Shown: in pieces, positions 5,623-6,542 of the stretch
Layout: each line of letters begins with the position of its first letter
Numbering within the stretch: position 1 is the stretch's first letter
Assembly (NCBI GenBank): GCA_004554085.1
Contig: SFNY01000086.1
Span: 1 to 6,542 of the forward strand
Source: Clostridiales bacterium
GTDB taxonomy: Bacteria > Bacillota > Clostridia > Christensenellales > Aristaeellaceae
Direction: 5' to 3'
DNA: 6,542 nucleotides
Notes under the pieces: generated by a model
Told to the model about the DNA's origin: nothing
The model's input: only the letters and a program-made list of their open reading frames with translations
Databases searched by the model: none
Program-made: the position numbers and the translations under genes

Positions 5623-6186
5623 ATGAAGCGCATACTTACCCTGCTGGCAGTCCTTGCACTGAGCCTCTCCGCGGCGCTGGCCGAGACCGTGTCGGTGGTC
5701 ACGGCCACGCCCGCGTCCGCCACCCTCGCCCCCACGCCCAGCCCGAGCTCCACGCCGGAGCCCTTCGGCACGGAGTACGTTCTGGACGAATTCACCGTTC
5801 GCCTGAGCGACGAGCTGCTTCCCCTGGACGGGGAGGCCCTCGCGGGCTACAATGCCGCCGCGCAGAGCGACTTCCCCGATGCCGGCGAGATGCGCCTGGT
5901 CGCCGCCAGCGAGGACTTCAGCGCCGCGATCGGCTTTGCCCTCGCGCCCTCCGACCAGAGCGCCGCAGAGGCCGCACGGGAGGCCGCGCAGACCATCCTC
6001 GGCAGCGACGCGGGCGTGGTGGAGACCCGCTTCGGCGAAAACGTGTGCGCCTGCTTCGCCTGCGCCATCGGCGAGATGACCTTTCATATCTATTACTTCG
6101 CCCTGGACGGCCAGCTTCTTACCGTCACCGCCAGCGGACTGGAGGAAACCGACCTCGCCGCCATCCTGGAGAGCCTGAGCTTTTAA
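5623..6186 (+). CDS. Small secreted protein with Thr/Ala/Pro linker, unknown function
   Basis: I do not recognise the family. The 187-residue product has a classic signal peptide: MKR, a hydrophobic core at about 4-18 and a cut after AALA (20). It has no lipobox. A low-complexity linker rich in Thr, Ala, Pro and Ser (21-47) follows, then a domain of about 140 residues with strands at about 51-61, 98-108, 130-137, 141-149, 152-159 and 163-170. Helices lie at about 72-80, 110-126 and 174-185, with cysteines at 142, 144 and 147. The ending LDGQLLTVTASG...DLAAILESLSF has the strand-then-helix close seen in PsbP/Mog1-like domains; this is inference. It is divergent from the marR-exporter operon across 178 bases. 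The start is firm (AGGAGGTG at 7 nt), and codon use is GC-rich like the operon. A membrane-surface or extracytoplasmic role is likely, but the reaction and partner are unknown. Confidence 0.88.
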   Translation: MKRILTLLAVLALSLSAALAETVSVVTATPASATLAPTPSPSSTPEPFGTEYVLDEFTVRLSDELLPLDGEALAGYNAAAQSDFPDAGEMRLVAASEDFSAAIGFALAPSDQSAAEAAREAAQTILGSDAGVVETRFGENVCACFACAIGEMTFHIYYFALDGQLLTVTASGLEETDLAAILESLSF

Positions 6187-6202
6187 AACCTTCGGCACAA
6201 GA

Positions 6203-6234
6203 ACACGACCGTTTCGATTCCGAAACGGTCGTGT
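6203..6234 (+). terminator. 14-bp perfect hairpin after the secreted-protein gene
   Basis: ACACGACCGTTTCG (6203-6216) pairs perfectly with 6221-6234 around the loop ATTC. It begins 17 bases past the TAA stop. The next bases, CTGACTG, contain no T-run, so it is a strong structure in terminator position but not a textbook intrinsic terminator. Confidence 0.6.
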
Positions 6235-6285
6235 CTGACTGTCGAAACACCCCGGGAGAGTGCGAGAGAGCCGCAGCCCTTTTTG

Positions 6286-6340
6286 CCTCCCTTGTGTAAA
6301 GGGAGGTGGTGCGGCGCAGCCGTGCCGGAGGGATTGTTTG
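6286..6340. repeat. Palindromic repeat element (REP/MITE-like)
   Basis: CCTCCCTT (6286-6293) pairs with AAGGGAGG (6299-6306). A second stem follows, GGTGCGGC (6308-6315) with GCCGTGCC (6319-6326, two wobble pairs), then GGAGGGATTGTTTG. From memory, units of this CCTCCCTT...AAGGGAGG...GGAGGGATTG form are scattered between genes in gut Clostridia. I could not check this here. The element lies between the hairpin at 6203-6234 and the structured right edge, and has no coding capacity. Confidence 0.5.
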
Positions 6341-6432
6341 TCTTGGGCAGCCCGTCACCGCTAAAGCGGGGACGGGTGCATAAGGCTGGTCACGGCTCCT
6401 TTGGAGACGCGACTGCTGTTTTACACAAGGGA
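6288..6432. mobile_element. Possible 145-bp miniature element bounded by 13-bp inverted repeats
   Basis: TCCCTTGTGTAAA (6288-6300) is the exact reverse complement of 6420-6432. The interval holds further stems: CCCGTC/GACGGG with inner CCGC/GCGG (6351-6376), and GTC-CG-CTCC with GGAG-CG-GAC (6389-6413). It encodes no protein. Matching ends plus internal palindromes fit a non-autonomous miniature element. However, no target-site duplication is evident at the repeat ends, and the right arm could belong to a neighbouring insertion. Confidence 0.35.
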
Positions 6433-6437
6433 ACCCA

Positions 6438-6542
6438 GTCTGTCAAGTCATAACCACCCGTTGAACGGGAGGTTTGACCAAGCCCTATAAGGGCTAAACT
6501 CTTGTGGTAGGCCTCTAAAGAGGGCATCGAAAGGTCTGACAA
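6438..6542 (+). ncRNA. Hairpin-rich tract at the right edge: structured RNA or mobile-element end (incomplete)
   Basis: Consecutive stems are AACC-CCCG with CGGG-GGTT (6452-6474, one A-A mismatch), AGCCC with GGGCT (6481-6495), and CCTC with GAGG (6512-6523). A further GTCAA (6442-6446) can pair with TTGAC (6474-6478). GTCTGTCAA (6438-6446) recurs as GTCTGACAA at the very end (6534-6542), 96 bases on. There is no open frame and no T-run. Subterminal hairpins like these precede transposase genes of the IS200/IS605 group, and similar multi-stem RNAs lie beside IscB/TnpB-type nucleases. Any such gene would lie beyond the window. The strand is assumed from the plus-direction reading. Confidence 0.3.

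Noticed and set aside
5578..6198. Minus-strand and other plus-strand frames over the 5623-6186 gene
   Set aside because: They lack signal peptides and ribosome binding sites and are Gly/Arg-rich shadows. The 5623 frame has AGGAGGTG and a clear signal peptide.
6203..6542. CRISPR array as an explanation for the repeated hairpins at the right end
   Set aside because: The stems differ in sequence and spacing. There is no direct repeat of constant length with regular spacers, only one near repeat of 9 bases.

Overview
The window looks like chromosomal DNA from a moderately high-GC, low-oxygen-type Firmicute (Clostridia, of the gut Oscillospirales/Christensenellales kind). The pointers are AGGAGG-type ribosome binding sites, use of TTG starts, sigma-A-like promoters, a MarR regulator followed by two ABC exporter genes, and a repeat at the right end of a sort that I associate with gut Clostridia. 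This is a lineage guess from sequence style, not a database result.

Layout, left to right. Positions 1-7 hold the first two codons of a minus-strand gene that runs off the left edge, with its ribosome binding site and a probable extended -10 promoter (53-81). Positions 94-258 are intergenic and carry four inverted repeats, including a likely terminator (144-170). A minus-strand gene at 267-854 encodes a small secreted protein of unknown function. Its promoter is a perfect TTGACA-N17-TATAAT (900-928), which argues for a TTG start at 854 rather than the ATG at 881. Positions 929-1301 have no convincing gene, but hold hairpins downstream of the exporter operon.

The centre (1302-5444, minus strand) is one compact operon: a MarR-family regulator (4980-5444), ABC exporter subunit 1 (3179-4972) and ABC exporter subunit 2 (1302-3179). 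The genes are 7 nt apart and then overlap by 1 nt. The two subunits have complementary defects: subunit 1 has Asp for the catalytic Glu and Gln for the switch His, and subunit 2 has LSQGQ instead of LSGGQ. This is the pattern of a heterodimeric exporter with one active and one degenerate ATP site. A perfect 19-bp palindrome (5467-5485) lies just downstream of a TATAAT box and is the obvious operator for autoregulation by the MarR protein. The closest described arrangement that I know is streptococcal rcrRPQ (MarR regulator plus two exporters). The transported substrate cannot be read from the sequence.

A divergent plus-strand gene (5623-6186) encodes a second small secreted protein with a Thr/Ala/Pro/Ser-rich linker. 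Its C-terminal domain has the same broad layout as the 267-854 protein. It is followed by a 14-bp perfect stem (6203-6234). The last 300 bases have no gene. They contain a short palindromic repeat (6286-6340), a 13-bp inverted repeat pair spanning 6288-6432, and a run of hairpins to the right edge that may be the end of a mobile element or a structured RNA. Apart from that right-hand tract, the window is mostly a well-formed example of a known kind of efflux operon.
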